A DNA stretch of 64,000 nt from Neobacillus sp. CF12 (GTDB lineage Bacteria > Bacillota > Bacilli > Bacillales > Cytobacillaceae). The DNA is taken from the NCBI RefSeq assembly GCF_030348765.1, contig NZ_JAUCEU010000007.1:4623501-4687500 (forward strand). The letters run 5' to 3'. The notes beneath the pieces are model-generated. The model saw only the letters and a list, made by a program, of their open reading frames with translations. It had not been told where the DNA came from and did not search any database. Both the position numbers and the translations under genes were made by a program. Within the stretch, counting starts at the first letter, position 1; each line of letters opens with the position of its first letter. This document shows, piece after piece, positions 15,513 to 23,230 of this stretch.

Positions 15513-16169
15513 ATGAATCGTTTTTTATCGTTTCTTGTTCAAGGTTTAGTGACTGTTCCATCCGCAACAATCATTTGGTTTTTAAGCTATTTTGCATTTG
15601 ATTTAACTTTTTGGATTTCTTCCGGCATTTCTTTGGCAGGCGGGGGCATCGTTTACAATGTTACTTCCGCAGTCATGACATCTCGTTTCTTAAAAAAACA
15701 TCAACTCACCAGAAAAGAATATCGTTATATAAAAAAGAATTTAGATGAGGCCAAACAAAAAATTAATCGTCTAAACAAATCATTATTTTCAATTCGTGAT
15801 CTTCCTACATTAAAGCAGAGACTTGATGTGCTCCGCATTACGAGGAAAATCCACAGCATGACCAAAACAGAACCGAAGCGTTTCTATAAAGCTGAGAAAT
15901 TTTATTTTTCCCATTTAGATTCCGTGGTGGAACTTACAGAGAAGTACCGCTTTTTATCACAGCAGCCCAAGAAGAGTCATGAAATAGACGTTTCTTTATA
16001 TGAAACCCGTCAAACATTAACAGACCTAACGAAGGCTTTAGAACAGGATCTCTACTATGTCGTTTCTGATGATGTAGATTCCTTGAATTTTGAAATTGAT
16101 GTTGCCAAGCATTCCATTAAAAAACTAAATGATACAAAAATCATAGACGAAAGCAGGAGGCTAAAATGA
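15513..16169 (+). CDS. xpaC: XpaC family protein
   Basis: A 218-residue protein of the XpaC (5-bromo-4-chloroindolyl phosphate hydrolysis) family: two N-terminal hydrophobic segments (about 7-25 and 32-52, [17 protein letters not shown]), then a long helical cytoplasmic part ([26 protein letters not shown]..). The biochemical role is unknown; the historical name reflects a phosphatase screen and there is no phosphatase motif. AGGAG precedes the ATG. It overlaps the telA-like gene by 4 bases (ATGA), the same xpaC-yaaN pairing as in B. subtilis, where the products are linked to toxic-anion resistance and the envelope. Confidence 0.88.
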   Translation: MNRFLSFLVQGLVTVPSATIIWFLSYFAFDLTFWISSGISLAGGGIVYNVTSAVMTSRFLKKHQLTRKEYRYIKKNLDEAKQKINRLNKSLFSIRDLPTLKQRLDVLRITRKIHSMTKTEPKRFYKAEKFYFSHLDSVVELTEKYRFLSQQPKKSHEIDVSLYETRQTLTDLTKALEQDLYYVVSDDVDSLNFEIDVAKHSIKKLNDTKIIDESRRLK

Positions 16170-17347
16170 GTGAACAAAACTCACCACAGGTGAATAAAAC
16201 GGGTAATTTATTAGATGATATTCTAGCTAATCCGTTTGGTGATAACCAAGTTGCACCGCAAGCGCAGCCATCACCACAGTTTCAAGAGGCAAAACCCACA
16301 AAGCTGATTGATGTTATCCCAGAAGAAAACCGTGCAAAAGCCTATCAGCTTGCTGAACAAATTGACCCGAGAAATCACCAGGCAATGATTACCTATGGTA
16401 CACAAGCACAAGGGAAGCTTTTAAGTTTTTCGCACACGATGCTCGAGCATGTACAGAAAAAGGACATCGGCGAGGTTGGTGAAATTATCAGTGACTTAAT
16501 GAAGAGACTGGACGAGGTCAATCCGGATGAACTCAAGGATGGGAAGCCATCCTTTTTCGGACGTATGTTCGGAAAAATCTCGAACTCTCTTCAAGAGGTC
16601 TTGTCTAAATATCAAAAGACAGGCGCCCAAATAGACCGGATTAGTGTCAAACTAGACCGCAGCAAGAATGTGCTGTTATCGGATATTAAATTATTGGAAC
16701 AGCTTTATGAAACAAATAAGGAATATTTCCATGCTTTAAATGTTTATATTGCGGCAGGTGAAATTAAGCTGGAAGAGTTACACCAAAAAACAATTCCAGA
16801 AATGAAAAGAGCAGCCGAGACAACGAATGATCAAATGAAGTTCCAAGAAGTAAACGATATGATTCAGTTTGCAGACCGCTTGGACAAACGTTTATACGAT
16901 TTAAAGTTAAGTCGTGAAATTACGATTCAGAGCGCTCCGCAAATCCGCCTGATTCAAAACACGAACCAAGCGCTTGTCGAAAAAATACAATCGTCTATCA
17001 TGACGGCCATTCCGCTTTGGAAAAATCAAGTAGCGATTGCATTAACCCTTATTCGTCAGCGACACGCAGTCGAAGCACAGAAAAAGGTCTCACAGACCAC
17101 AAATGAACTGCTATTAAAAAATGCAGAAATGCTAAAAACCAATACCATTGAAACTGCGAAAGAAAATGAGCGGGGACTCGTTGATATCGAAACACTTAAG
17201 AAGACACAGGAAAATTTAATCACGACACTTGAAGAAACGATGCGCATTCAAGAAGAAGGTCGCCACAAACGCCGCTTGGCCGAACAAGAACTAGCAAATA
17301 TGGAAAATGATTTGCGACTAAAACTATTAGAAATCAAAGGTAAATAA
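16166..17347 (+). CDS. yaaN: TelA/YaaN family toxic-anion resistance protein
   Basis: A 393-residue, almost wholly helical soluble protein of the TelA (KlaA, tellurite resistance) family, orthologous to B. subtilis YaaN. Recognisable blocks are the N-terminal [29 protein letters not shown] in the middle, and [23 protein letters not shown] followed by [22 protein letters not shown], which is the family signature region. Long coiled-coil segments predominate after about residue 120. The mechanism is not known. The gene overlaps xpaC by 4 bases and ends in a strong terminator, so this is a two-gene operon. Confidence 0.92.
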   Translation: MSEQNSPQVNKTGNLLDDILANPFGDNQVAPQAQPSPQFQEAKPTKLIDVIPEENRAKAYQLAEQIDPRNHQAMITYGTQAQGKLLSFSHTMLEHVQKKDIGEVGEIISDLMKRLDEVNPDELKDGKPSFFGRMFGKISNSLQEVLSKYQKTGAQIDRISVKLDRSKNVLLSDIKLLEQLYETNKEYFHALNVYIAAGEIKLEELHQKTIPEMKRAAETTNDQMKFQEVNDMIQFADRLDKRLYDLKLSREITIQSAPQIRLIQNTNQALVEKIQSSIMTAIPLWKNQVAIALTLIRQRHAVEAQKKVSQTTNELLLKNAEMLKTNTIETAKENERGLVDIETLKKTQENLITTLEETMRIQEEGRHKRRLAEQELANMENDLRLKLLEIKGK

Positions 17348-17349
17348 GA

Positions 17350-17387
17350 AAAGCGTCAAGTTCCCATAGGACTTGACGCTTTTTTTA
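17350..17387. terminator. Bidirectional terminator between telA and the carboxypeptidase
   Basis: AAAAGCGTCAAGT / ACTTGACGCTTTT with T-runs on both strands, between two convergent genes that end 46 bases apart. Confidence 0.9.
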
Positions 17388-17393
17388 CAAAAA

Positions 17394-18188
17394 TTAATTA
17401 TTAACCGGCACTTCGTTAAAGTACTCCTCGAGGGTAATACCGGCGTTCATGATTTCAAGTGCAATTTCTTTCCCAACATAACGGAGATGCCAAGGCTCGT
17501 ATTGATATCCCGTTATGCTTTCTTTGCCTTTTGGATATCTGATAATAAACCCATATTCTGCTGCATGCTCATCAAGCCATAATGCTTCAGGTGTACCGCC
17601 AAAACAATCTTCTGCGGCACACTTTCCACTTCCTCCAGTAACATCAATCGCAAGCCCTGTTTCATGTTCACTCGTACCAGGCAAGGCACTGTATGTTATT
17701 GCCTTTTCGTAGCCATCTCTACTTACATAAGAGTTAAACAAGGATGTTTGCGTTGCATGAGATCGATAACCAGATACACCTAAAAGGGAAATACCTTGTA
17801 CTTTAGCATCCGCAAATAATTGGTTTACAGCGGCAGCCGCAACGTGCCGCATTTTGCGTTTTTCTTTTGTTGCACTAGAAATAAAAGGAATATCGGTATA
17901 AACAAGATCGCTTGGTGTATAACTATCAGGCAATTTATTTTGTTTATTCACTAGTACAGGGATGCTAGCCGGTTTAGAAACTACTTGAATACTGTCACTA
18001 TTATTACCTTTTGCAGGTGGTTCCTCCGGTGTTGTTTCTTTTGGAGGCGTCACTGGTGATGGTTCACTAGGAGGTGTTTGAACCTCCTGATCCGGGTTGA
18101 TTTTGGCATTGAGAATTTTTTCGGAACAGCCAGATAGAAGAGTATTCGCTAAGACTATGCTTCCAATCACTAAACAATATTTTTTCAT
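17394..18188 (-). CDS. VanY-type D-alanyl-D-alanine carboxypeptidase lipoprotein
   Basis: A 264-residue M15B zinc peptidase. It starts with a lipoprotein signal (lipobox LLSGC), followed by a Pro/Glu/Thr-rich linker to about residue 85. The catalytic domain shows SGYRSHATQTSLF, the zinc motif SEHETGLAIDV, and EPWHLRYVG with the third zinc ligand. These enzymes trim the terminal D-Ala from muropeptides on the outer face of the membrane. A Cys pair (CAAEDC) within the domain may form a disulfide. The gene stands alone, convergent with telA; it is divergent from the c-di-GMP riboswitch gene, with 360 bases between. Confidence 0.9.
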   Translation of the reverse strand: MKKYCLVIGSIVLANTLLSGCSEKILNAKINPDQEVQTPPSEPSPVTPPKETTPEEPPAKGNNSDSIQVVSKPASIPVLVNKQNKLPDSYTPSDLVYTDIPFISSATKEKRKMRHVAAAAVNQLFADAKVQGISLLGVSGYRSHATQTSLFNSYVSRDGYEKAITYSALPGTSEHETGLAIDVTGGSGKCAAEDCFGGTPEALWLDEHAAEYGFIIRYPKGKESITGYQYEPWHLRYVGKEIALEIMNAGITLEEYFNEVPVNN

Positions 18189-18413
18189 ATGTAAACATCC
18201 TTACTTAAATAAATTGTTTATACAACCTTAAGTGACATATTTCTACATATTAGACATCAATAGTATACATTATGTTACATCATTCGACATCCAACTACGT
18301 ATTTTTTTGAAAAAACAGGACAATACACCTACATACAGCATGGGAAGCGGATACAAAGCAGTTCCTAAGACTCTTTTTTATTATTTCGTTGTATCATATA
18401 GTTCTATTAAACA

Positions 18414-18545
18414 CATAAATCGTACGAAACGGCAAAACTATTGAAAAATGGTGACGCAAAACTAAAGGGGCTAATGTTTTTTTAACGATGCCAGCCAGTT
18501 ACCGAACACGATCCTCTGCGATTTATGTAAATCAAATGAGGAGGT
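18414..18545 (+). promoter_or_regulatory. Cyclic-di-GMP-I (GEMM-I) riboswitch with translational expression platform
   Basis: The aptamer has all main GEMM-I blocks in order: GGCAAA (18431), a stem ACTATT / AATGGT capped by a GAAA tetraloop, TGACGCAAA, GGGGCTAATG, and GATGCCAGCCAGTTACCG. A short P1 helix is ATCGT (18419-18423) with ACGAT (18508-18512). After P1, CCTC (18513-18516) and GATTT can pair with AAATC and GAGG (18538-18541), covering the ribosome binding site GAGGAGG of the gene at 18553. A competing helix CATAAATCG / CGATTTATG (18414-18422 with 18519-18527) would free it. The aptamer call is strong; the ON/OFF direction is a model. Confidence 0.88.
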
Positions 18546-18552
18546 TTTATTT

Positions 18553-18723
18553 GTGATGTTTAAAAATGTATTATTAAGGGGTAAGTATTATTATCATTTA
18601 TTTCAGTATCGTCATATTGAAATGATGCAGAATGATTGCTTATGCGAAGAACTTAAATGCGAATTAAAGGTGAAGTCATTGTATCATAATAGTAAAGCCA
18701 TTGAATTAGGAACAAGAATATAG
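18553..18723 (+). CDS. 56-codon unknown protein under c-di-GMP riboswitch control
   Basis: GTG at 18553 has GAGGAGG 8 bases upstream (an ATG follows as codon 2) and the frame runs 56 codons to TAG, directly before a strong terminator. The product is small and basic, with MFKNVLLRGKYYYHLFQYRH at the start and a Cys cluster DCLCEELKCELKV in the middle. No membrane segment, signal peptide or known domain is seen. The three closely spaced Cys could bind metal. Riboswitch, ribosome binding site and terminator together make this a convincing single-gene transcription unit in spite of its size. I do not recognise a homologue. Confidence 0.75.
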   Translation: MMFKNVLLRGKYYYHLFQYRHIEMMQNDCLCEELKCELKVKSLYHNSKAIELGTRI

Positions 18724-18724
18724 A

Positions 18725-18753
18725 AAAAAGTCTGGGGATATCCTCAGACTTTT
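18725..18753 (+). terminator. Terminator of the riboswitch-controlled small gene
   Basis: AAAAAGTCTGGGG / CCTCAGACTTTTT with a 4-base loop, 1 base after the stop codon of the small gene. Confidence 0.9.
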
Positions 18754-18768
18754 TATTTTGTGTAATGG

Positions 18769-18944
18769 ATTGTGGATATAATAGAGGGAATTGTGAGTAA
18801 TTAATTAACAGATGTGAATAAATTTGTTAACTTTGTGGATAAACTTACAGGTATTGTGGATAACTAATGAAGAAACTTTAAGGGAAAAATAAGATTGTGA
18901 ATAACTAAGCAACGATCATGTTATTATCCACATTCTGTTGATAA
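18769..18944. other. DnaA-box array with 21-bp phasing
   Basis: Five same-strand boxes start exactly 21 bases apart: TGTGGATAT 18771, TGTGAGTAA 18792, TGTGAATAA 18813, TGTGGATAA 18834, TGTGGATAA 18855. A sixth, TGTGAATAA, starts at 18896 (41 bases on). Two more follow: TTATCCACA at 18924 in the opposite orientation and TGTTGATAA at 18936. Three of eight are perfect consensus boxes and the rest differ by one or two bases. No gene lies in this 250-bp gap between the small gene and nirK. A phased array of this kind could titrate DnaA, act as a recharging or timing site, or be a replication-related relic. Confidence 0.75.
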
Positions 18945-18969
18945 CTTCAAGATTTGCGAGTTTCATTTG

Positions 18970-18998
18970 AAAAAGCACCGGCGAATTACCGATGCTTT
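18970..18998 (-). terminator. Terminator of nirK
   Basis: AAAGCATCGG / CCGGTGCTTT on the minus strand with a T-run, 9 bases past the nirK stop. Confidence 0.85.
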
Positions 18999-19006
18999 GG
19001 TCAGTT

Positions 19007-20059
19007 TTAGTGTGACATGGTTTCGCTGCTATCATTCAACCCGTCTTTTGTTACTTTTAAGATTCCAACTGCTCCTTTCGTTGCATGGTTAAACTGATGT
19101 GTGACAATGGGGTAACTGCCTTCTTTTGTGACGGTAAATTCAACAACTGCCCCACCGCTTGCTGGCAGCATGACGGTTTGCAAACCTTTCATGAGGTTAA
19201 AAGGATTTCCATCGATATAAACATTATCAAAAACGGTACCGACGACGTGAAAGCTGCTGACTTCGTTTGGTCCAACATTATTAACATAAATTCTAACTTT
19301 GTCGCCAACCTTCGCTAGCAATGGAGTGTCTACTAGGGCACCAACTGTACCATTTGTATTTAGATCGCCTTCTTTTAAAGCTTTTGCTGAAAAGACCACA
19401 TTACTAGGAACTCCATTTGTAAAATCCTCTAGGTCGTTGTATTTATACCATTCATTTTGAACGATGACGAATTCACGATCGACTTCGGCATCAGTTGGAT
19501 AGCCGTTCTTAGGCTTTACTATAATGGTTCCGTGCATTCCGTTTGCAATATGAGCTAAGACTGGTTTTGTTCCACAGTGGTACATGAAAACCCCTGGATT
19601 GTTGGCTGGGTAAGTAAAACTTCCAGATTCATTTGGCATAATATCTATAAAATCTTTAGATGGGGAGGCATGCACGGCATGAAAGTCCATGCTGTGCGGG
19701 ATTGACGGGTCCATGTTTTTCAATGTAAAGTTAATGATGTCGCCTTCATTCACAACAATGACTGGTCCAGGTGCTTCACCGTTAAATGTCCATGCTTTGT
19801 ACGTATTGCCCTTGGTAATTTCAATATCTGTAATTTGTGCTGTCATATCAATATTAACTTCGTGTTCACCGACACGTTCTATGTTGAGTGGAATTGGTTT
19901 TTGATTGAGATTTTTATGAGGTGCAATGACTTGTGAGGCTGTATTCGCTTTTGCCACTTTTGCAGATTGTTTGTCGACGGACATATTGGCGGAATTACAA
20001 GCACTTAAGACTAAAATAGAAGTGGCAATAACACTGGCTACCTTCAGGAACTTTTTCAT
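19007..20059 (-). CDS. nirK: Copper-containing nitrite reductase (NirK), lipoprotein
   Basis: A 350-residue two-cupredoxin protein that reduces nitrite to nitric oxide in denitrification. All ligands line up with classical NirK: HSMDFH gives the type-1 His, the catalytic Asp and a type-2 His; YHCG gives a type-2 His and the type-1 Cys; LAHIANGMHG gives the type-1 His and Met; SSFHVVG supplies the second catalytic His, and THQFNH a type-2 His. The signal peptide has lipobox VLSAC, so it is anchored outside the membrane as usual for Gram-positives. ATG has AAGGGGTAGGA upstream. Other multicopper oxidases lack the DFH/FHVVG pair, so the NirK call is firm. Confidence 0.88.
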   Translation of the reverse strand: MKKFLKVASVIATSILVLSACNSANMSVDKQSAKVAKANTASQVIAPHKNLNQKPIPLNIERVGEHEVNIDMTAQITDIEITKGNTYKAWTFNGEAPGPVIVVNEGDIINFTLKNMDPSIPHSMDFHAVHASPSKDFIDIMPNESGSFTYPANNPGVFMYHCGTKPVLAHIANGMHGTIIVKPKNGYPTDAEVDREFVIVQNEWYKYNDLEDFTNGVPSNVVFSAKALKEGDLNTNGTVGALVDTPLLAKVGDKVRIYVNNVGPNEVSSFHVVGTVFDNVYIDGNPFNLMKGLQTVMLPASGGAVVEFTVTKEGSYPIVTHQFNHATKGAVGILKVTKDGLNDSSETMSH

Positions 20060-20083
20060 TAGATCCTACCCCTTTAATGTAAT

Positions 20084-20139
20084 TTGATTACACTTTCATT
20101 GTAATTTTTGTAAAAAATATCCTAGTGATTAGAATCACT
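20084..20139 (-). promoter_or_regulatory. nirK promoter with Fnr-like activator site
   Basis: On the minus strand the -10 candidate TACAAT spans 20103-20098, placing the start near 20091. The perfect inverted repeat AGTGATTAGAATCACT at 20124-20139 fits the Fnr/Crp layout (TGTGA-N6-TCACA) with one altered outer base per half. Its centre, 20131.5, is about 41 bases upstream of the inferred start, the classic position for class II activation. No good -35 is present, consistent with activator dependence. Confidence 0.55.
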
Positions 20140-20272
20140 TATTTTTCTGAAAATAGTGAACACTTTGTGAAATGTTGAGCAATTAATAATATTTATACGT
20201 TATTTACGTCATTTAACTTATTTTCAATCAATCAAAGGCATGAAAATTAGTACCAAGAACCAGGAGGAATAG

Positions 20273-20953
20273 ATGATGTTAATTGAATTTATTGCAATAA
20301 CGGTAGAGGACGCAAAATTAATCGAAAAATCAGGTGCAGATAGAATTGAACTAGTATCGGGTTTATCGGAGGGCGGCATCACGCCAAGCTACGGGTTAAT
20401 CGAAAAAGTGGTTAATAGTGTTTCAATTCCCGTGAATGTTATGGTTAGACCACATGCTCAATCTTTTTGTTATTCAGAAGATGACATTGCGATTATGAAA
20501 AATGATATTCGTATCATTCGCAACTTAGGTGCAAATGGAGTTGTATTGGGAATGCTCGATCAAAAGGGCAATGTTGATTTCGGGCAACTTGAAGAGTTAT
20601 TAGCGGAAACTGGTTCCATGGAAGTTACTTTTCATCGAGCGATTGACAGTTCAAATCATATAGTTCAAGCTGCCGAAAAATTGGATCAGTATAAAGAGAT
20701 TACTACCATCTTAACCTCTGGAGGCCATGGTGACTGGCAGACCCGTCTAGATACCCTCAGGAAATTAAAAGAAGTTTGTAAAGAAACAGATATTCTAATT
20801 GGCAGTGGACTGTCTAAAGATAATGTCAGAGACGTACATACACAGGTAGGAACAAATTGCTATCACTTCGGCACCGCAATAAGAGAAGACCAAAGTATTT
20901 TAAAAAGCGTTTCCCTTGAAAAAGCAATAGAAATCGTTCATACATTGAAATAG
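20273..20953 (+). CDS. cutC: Copper homeostasis protein CutC
   Basis: A 226-residue TIM-barrel protein of the CutC family. Signature segments: KSGADRIELVSGLSEGGITPS near the start, VNVMVRPHAQSFCYSEDDI at about 53-72, VTFHRAIDSS at about 118-128, ILTSGGHGDW and ILIGSGLSKDN. CutC has been tied to copper tolerance, but the enzymatic role is unproven. AGGAGG precedes two adjacent ATGs (20273, 20276); either may be used. It is divergent from nirK, a copper enzyme, so the neighbourhood has a copper theme. The 43-codon gene follows 39 bases after its stop. Confidence 0.92.
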   Translation: MMLIEFIAITVEDAKLIEKSGADRIELVSGLSEGGITPSYGLIEKVVNSVSIPVNVMVRPHAQSFCYSEDDIAIMKNDIRIIRNLGANGVVLGMLDQKGNVDFGQLEELLAETGSMEVTFHRAIDSSNHIVQAAEKLDQYKEITTILTSGGHGDWQTRLDTLRKLKEVCKETDILIGSGLSKDNVRDVHTQVGTNCYHFGTAIREDQSILKSVSLEKAIEIVHTLK

Positions 20954-20992
20954 TTGGGTATATTAAAAATAACCTAACAAATGGAGGCAACA

Positions 20993-21124
20993 ATGGAAAA
21001 AGAAAAAGATCAAACAAGCGAAGGTCTCAACCAAATCTTCGAAATCATCAATGCCAAAGGTGACGAAGGCGAAATCAAGCAAATTGTTGAAAACAATGAA
21101 TCAGAAGCCAATAACGAAAAATAG
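20993..21124 (+). CDS. 43-residue acidic protein of unknown function
   Basis: ATG at 20993 follows GGAGG by 6 bases; the frame encodes a soluble, highly charged protein beginning MEKEKDQTSEGLNQIFEI with a probable short amphipathic helix, then Glu/Asn-rich sequence to TAG at 21122-21124. The strong ribosome binding site and position 39 bases after cutC suggest a real gene, possibly cotranscribed with it. The stop codon directly abuts a REP core, so the present 3' end may have been set by that insertion. No homologue is recognised. Confidence 0.6.
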   Translation: MEKEKDQTSEGLNQIFEIINAKGDEGEIKQIVENNESEANNEK

Positions 21125-21137
21125 GGTGCCTGTCACC
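21125..21137 (+). repeat. REP-like core 7 (solo core)
   Basis: GGTGCCTGTCACC only; the GTGGACA/TGTCCAC arm is absent. It begins right after the stop codon of the 43-codon gene. Confidence 0.6.
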
Positions 21138-21154
21138 GCATAAGACAGTAAGCA

Positions 21155-21196
21155 CAGAAAAAAGACCTCAACCTTTGTTAAGATTGAGGTCACTAT
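21155..21196 (-). terminator. Terminator of the DUF5317-GGDEF/HD-GYP operon
   Basis: GACCTCAA / TTGAGGTC arms flanked by A- and T-runs, between the minus-strand stop at 21211 and the REP core. Confidence 0.8.
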
Positions 21197-21210
21197 TTAT
21201 TTTCACCTAT

Positions 21211-23052
21211 TTACCTATTCACAACTAAAGAATCAACTTCAAGTATTTCTCCGGTAGCATCCAACTGTTTAATCATGGCAATAAACGGCTCAACGAATTG
21301 GGGGTCAAACTGTTTTCCGGAACAGGTCCTAAGTTCTACCATTGCTTCCCCGAATGTTTTTGTTTTCTGATATGGGCGTTCAGTGGTCATTGCATCAAAA
21401 GAGTCGATAATGCAAAGAATTCGTGCCAGTTTTGGAATTGATTTCCCTTTTAGTCCATACGGATAACCGTTGCCGTCATACCGTTCATGATGAAGTTCAA
21501 CTAATGGAATCAAGTCTTCTAACTTTTTATTGGTTGAAATGATTTCCTTTCCCCAAGTTACATGCTTTTTCATCATTTCCCATTCGTGTGACTCAAGTTT
21601 TCCCTTTTTATTTAAGATATCCCGAGGAATCTCAATCTTTCCTATGTCATGGATTAATGCTCCAAGAATTAACGACTTCCGTTCGTAGTCACTTAAGGAT
21701 AGCAGCCTTGAAAAATCAACCGCATATTGATATACACGTTTACTATGCCGGTATGTATAAACATCCTTTGAAAGAAAGATCCGTAACTGCTGTTCTGCTT
21801 CCTCCAATTCCTTTTCTAAGGAAAGGGACCGCAGGGCTGAATATTCGGAATACTGATTATAAATGTGAACAAGGTTTTTCCCTTGGTCTTTTGCAGCGTA
21901 CATCGCTTGATCTGCCTTATTTAAAAGTTCAGAAATGTTATAGGTTTCTTTTTCGCATTCTGCAATTCCAGCAGAAAAGGATAAGCAGCCATAAGGGAGA
22001 CGCTCCACGCCCTTATAGTAGGTGTCATTTGTTTTCTTCCGCAACTCATTCATAAAAGAAACAGCTTTCTGACAAGTAGTATTAGGCATTATGATGGAAA
22101 ATTCTTCACCGCCATAGCGAGCCACTGTGAAATTTTCAGGTTCAGCTTTAGTTTTAATAAGTGAGCCGAATTCCTGGAGAAGATGATCTCCTTCGATATG
22201 TCCATATAAATCATTGTATTTTTTAAAGTCATCGATATCAAGAAGGACTACACATAACGGTTTATCGTTTTCCTTTGCTACTGCTACTTCTTCTTCTAAG
22301 ATTTCTTTGAAATACCCATGATTATTAAGGCCAGTCAAAAAGTCTTTATTTGCTTTTTCAGAAATCTCTTTAAATAGACGAAAGTGCTGCTTAAATGCTA
22401 AAGAAAGTAAAAAAGCAATACAGGTAAAAAGAAAAAGTCCAAATAACTTTTCTGAACTCATTAAAATGGCTAGCACTAACGAAAGCATGAGTGTACTCAT
22501 ATAAGGGGAAATTGCTTCTTTAATAAGTTCTCTAAAAACACTTTCAAAGCTTTCAGTAGCTGCCAGTATGAAGAATGTCCCGATAAAAATGACATTCAGA
22601 GCAAAGTAAACGAGAAAAGAAATTAAATAAGGAACCGAGTTATTAATATGGATACCGCCTGTGGTACCTCCAGTTAAAGTGTAAAGATAATAAGTAATAG
22701 CAATCATAAGGACATAGCTAGAAAAATTAAAAATATGTTTCCACCAGACAATTTTTCGTTGTGTAAATGCAAATAAAAGCGAATTGATTAACAATACCGC
22801 CAAAGTTAAATCGAGTCCAAATAAAAAAAGACTTGCAAGATAGATTGAAGAGTCCATAGAAAGAGAGTTGCCCTTTGGGGGAAGGAGTATAGGATAATGA
22901 TTTAAAAGTACAATAGATCCGGCGAGTGCAAAAATGATTACCCATTCAAAACTTGAATGAATTTGAAGATCATTAAATGCGATAAAAGTGAAGAAGCCTA
23001 ATACAGATACGAGAAAAAGATATTTATTAGTAGTTGTCTTTAAAAACTGCAT
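21211..23052 (-). CDS. Membrane GGDEF - HD-GYP protein (c-di-GMP synthesis and hydrolysis)
   Basis: A 613-residue protein: about seven hydrophobic segments (residues 10-220), a GGDEF diguanylate cyclase domain with an intact RYGGEEF active site (about 310-316) and NHGYFKEIL..DIDDFKKYND upstream, then an HD-GYP phosphodiesterase domain with LIHDIGKIEIP (about 466) and HHERYDGNGYPYGLKG (about 520). Both catalytic signatures are complete, so the protein may make and degrade c-di-GMP, with the membrane part as sensor. A DUF5317 gene and a 35-codon gene lie directly upstream in the same direction. It may tune the riboswitch at 18414. Confidence 0.9.
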   Translation of the reverse strand: MQFLKTTTNKYLFLVSVLGFFTFIAFNDLQIHSSFEWVIIFALAGSIVLLNHYPILLPPKGNSLSMDSSIYLASLFLFGLDLTLAVLLINSLLFAFTQRKIVWWKHIFNFSSYVLMIAITYYLYTLTGGTTGGIHINNSVPYLISFLVYFALNVIFIGTFFILAATESFESVFRELIKEAISPYMSTLMLSLVLAILMSSEKLFGLFLFTCIAFLLSLAFKQHFRLFKEISEKANKDFLTGLNNHGYFKEILEEEVAVAKENDKPLCVVLLDIDDFKKYNDLYGHIEGDHLLQEFGSLIKTKAEPENFTVARYGGEEFSIIMPNTTCQKAVSFMNELRKKTNDTYYKGVERLPYGCLSFSAGIAECEKETYNISELLNKADQAMYAAKDQGKNLVHIYNQYSEYSALRSLSLEKELEEAEQQLRIFLSKDVYTYRHSKRVYQYAVDFSRLLSLSDYERKSLILGALIHDIGKIEIPRDILNKKGKLESHEWEMMKKHVTWGKEIISTNKKLEDLIPLVELHHERYDGNGYPYGLKGKSIPKLARILCIIDSFDAMTTERPYQKTKTFGEAMVELRTCSGKQFDPQFVEPFIAMIKQLDATGEILEVDSLVVNR

Positions 23053-23122
23053 TATTCATCACTCTCATAATTAGATTGGAGAAAGTGAAGAATCACTTTC
23101 CCCATTATTTACTTCTTAATGA

Positions 23123-23230
23123 TTATACTAATCTAAATCCAGAAGTTAAAGCAACAATAACCGATCCAATAATGATCGCATTGTATAAAATACCAGTTAA
23201 TTTTAGGCCATGTTTTTGGTCTTTTTTCAT
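23123..23230 (-). CDS. 35-residue single-TM peptide in the DUF5317 - GGDEF/HD-GYP operon
   Basis: ATG at 23230 overlaps the DUF5317 stop (ATGA) and has GGGGGGTGA upstream inside that gene. The product starts MKKDQKHGLKLTGILYN and continues with one hydrophobic helix (AIIIGSVIVALTSGF). The coupled start and good site favour a real gene. It lies between a membrane protein and a membrane c-di-GMP enzyme, so it may be a small regulator of one of them; that is inference. Confidence 0.6.
   Translation of the reverse strand: MKKDQKHGLKLTGILYNAIIIGSVIVALTSGFRLV

Noticed and set aside
15232..15516. 94-codon frame upstream of xpaC
   Set aside because: It begins in the REP element and tandem repeat, has no ribosome binding site and an odd composition.
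18232..18444. 70-codon frame before the riboswitch
   Set aside because: No ribosome binding site and it runs into the aptamer.
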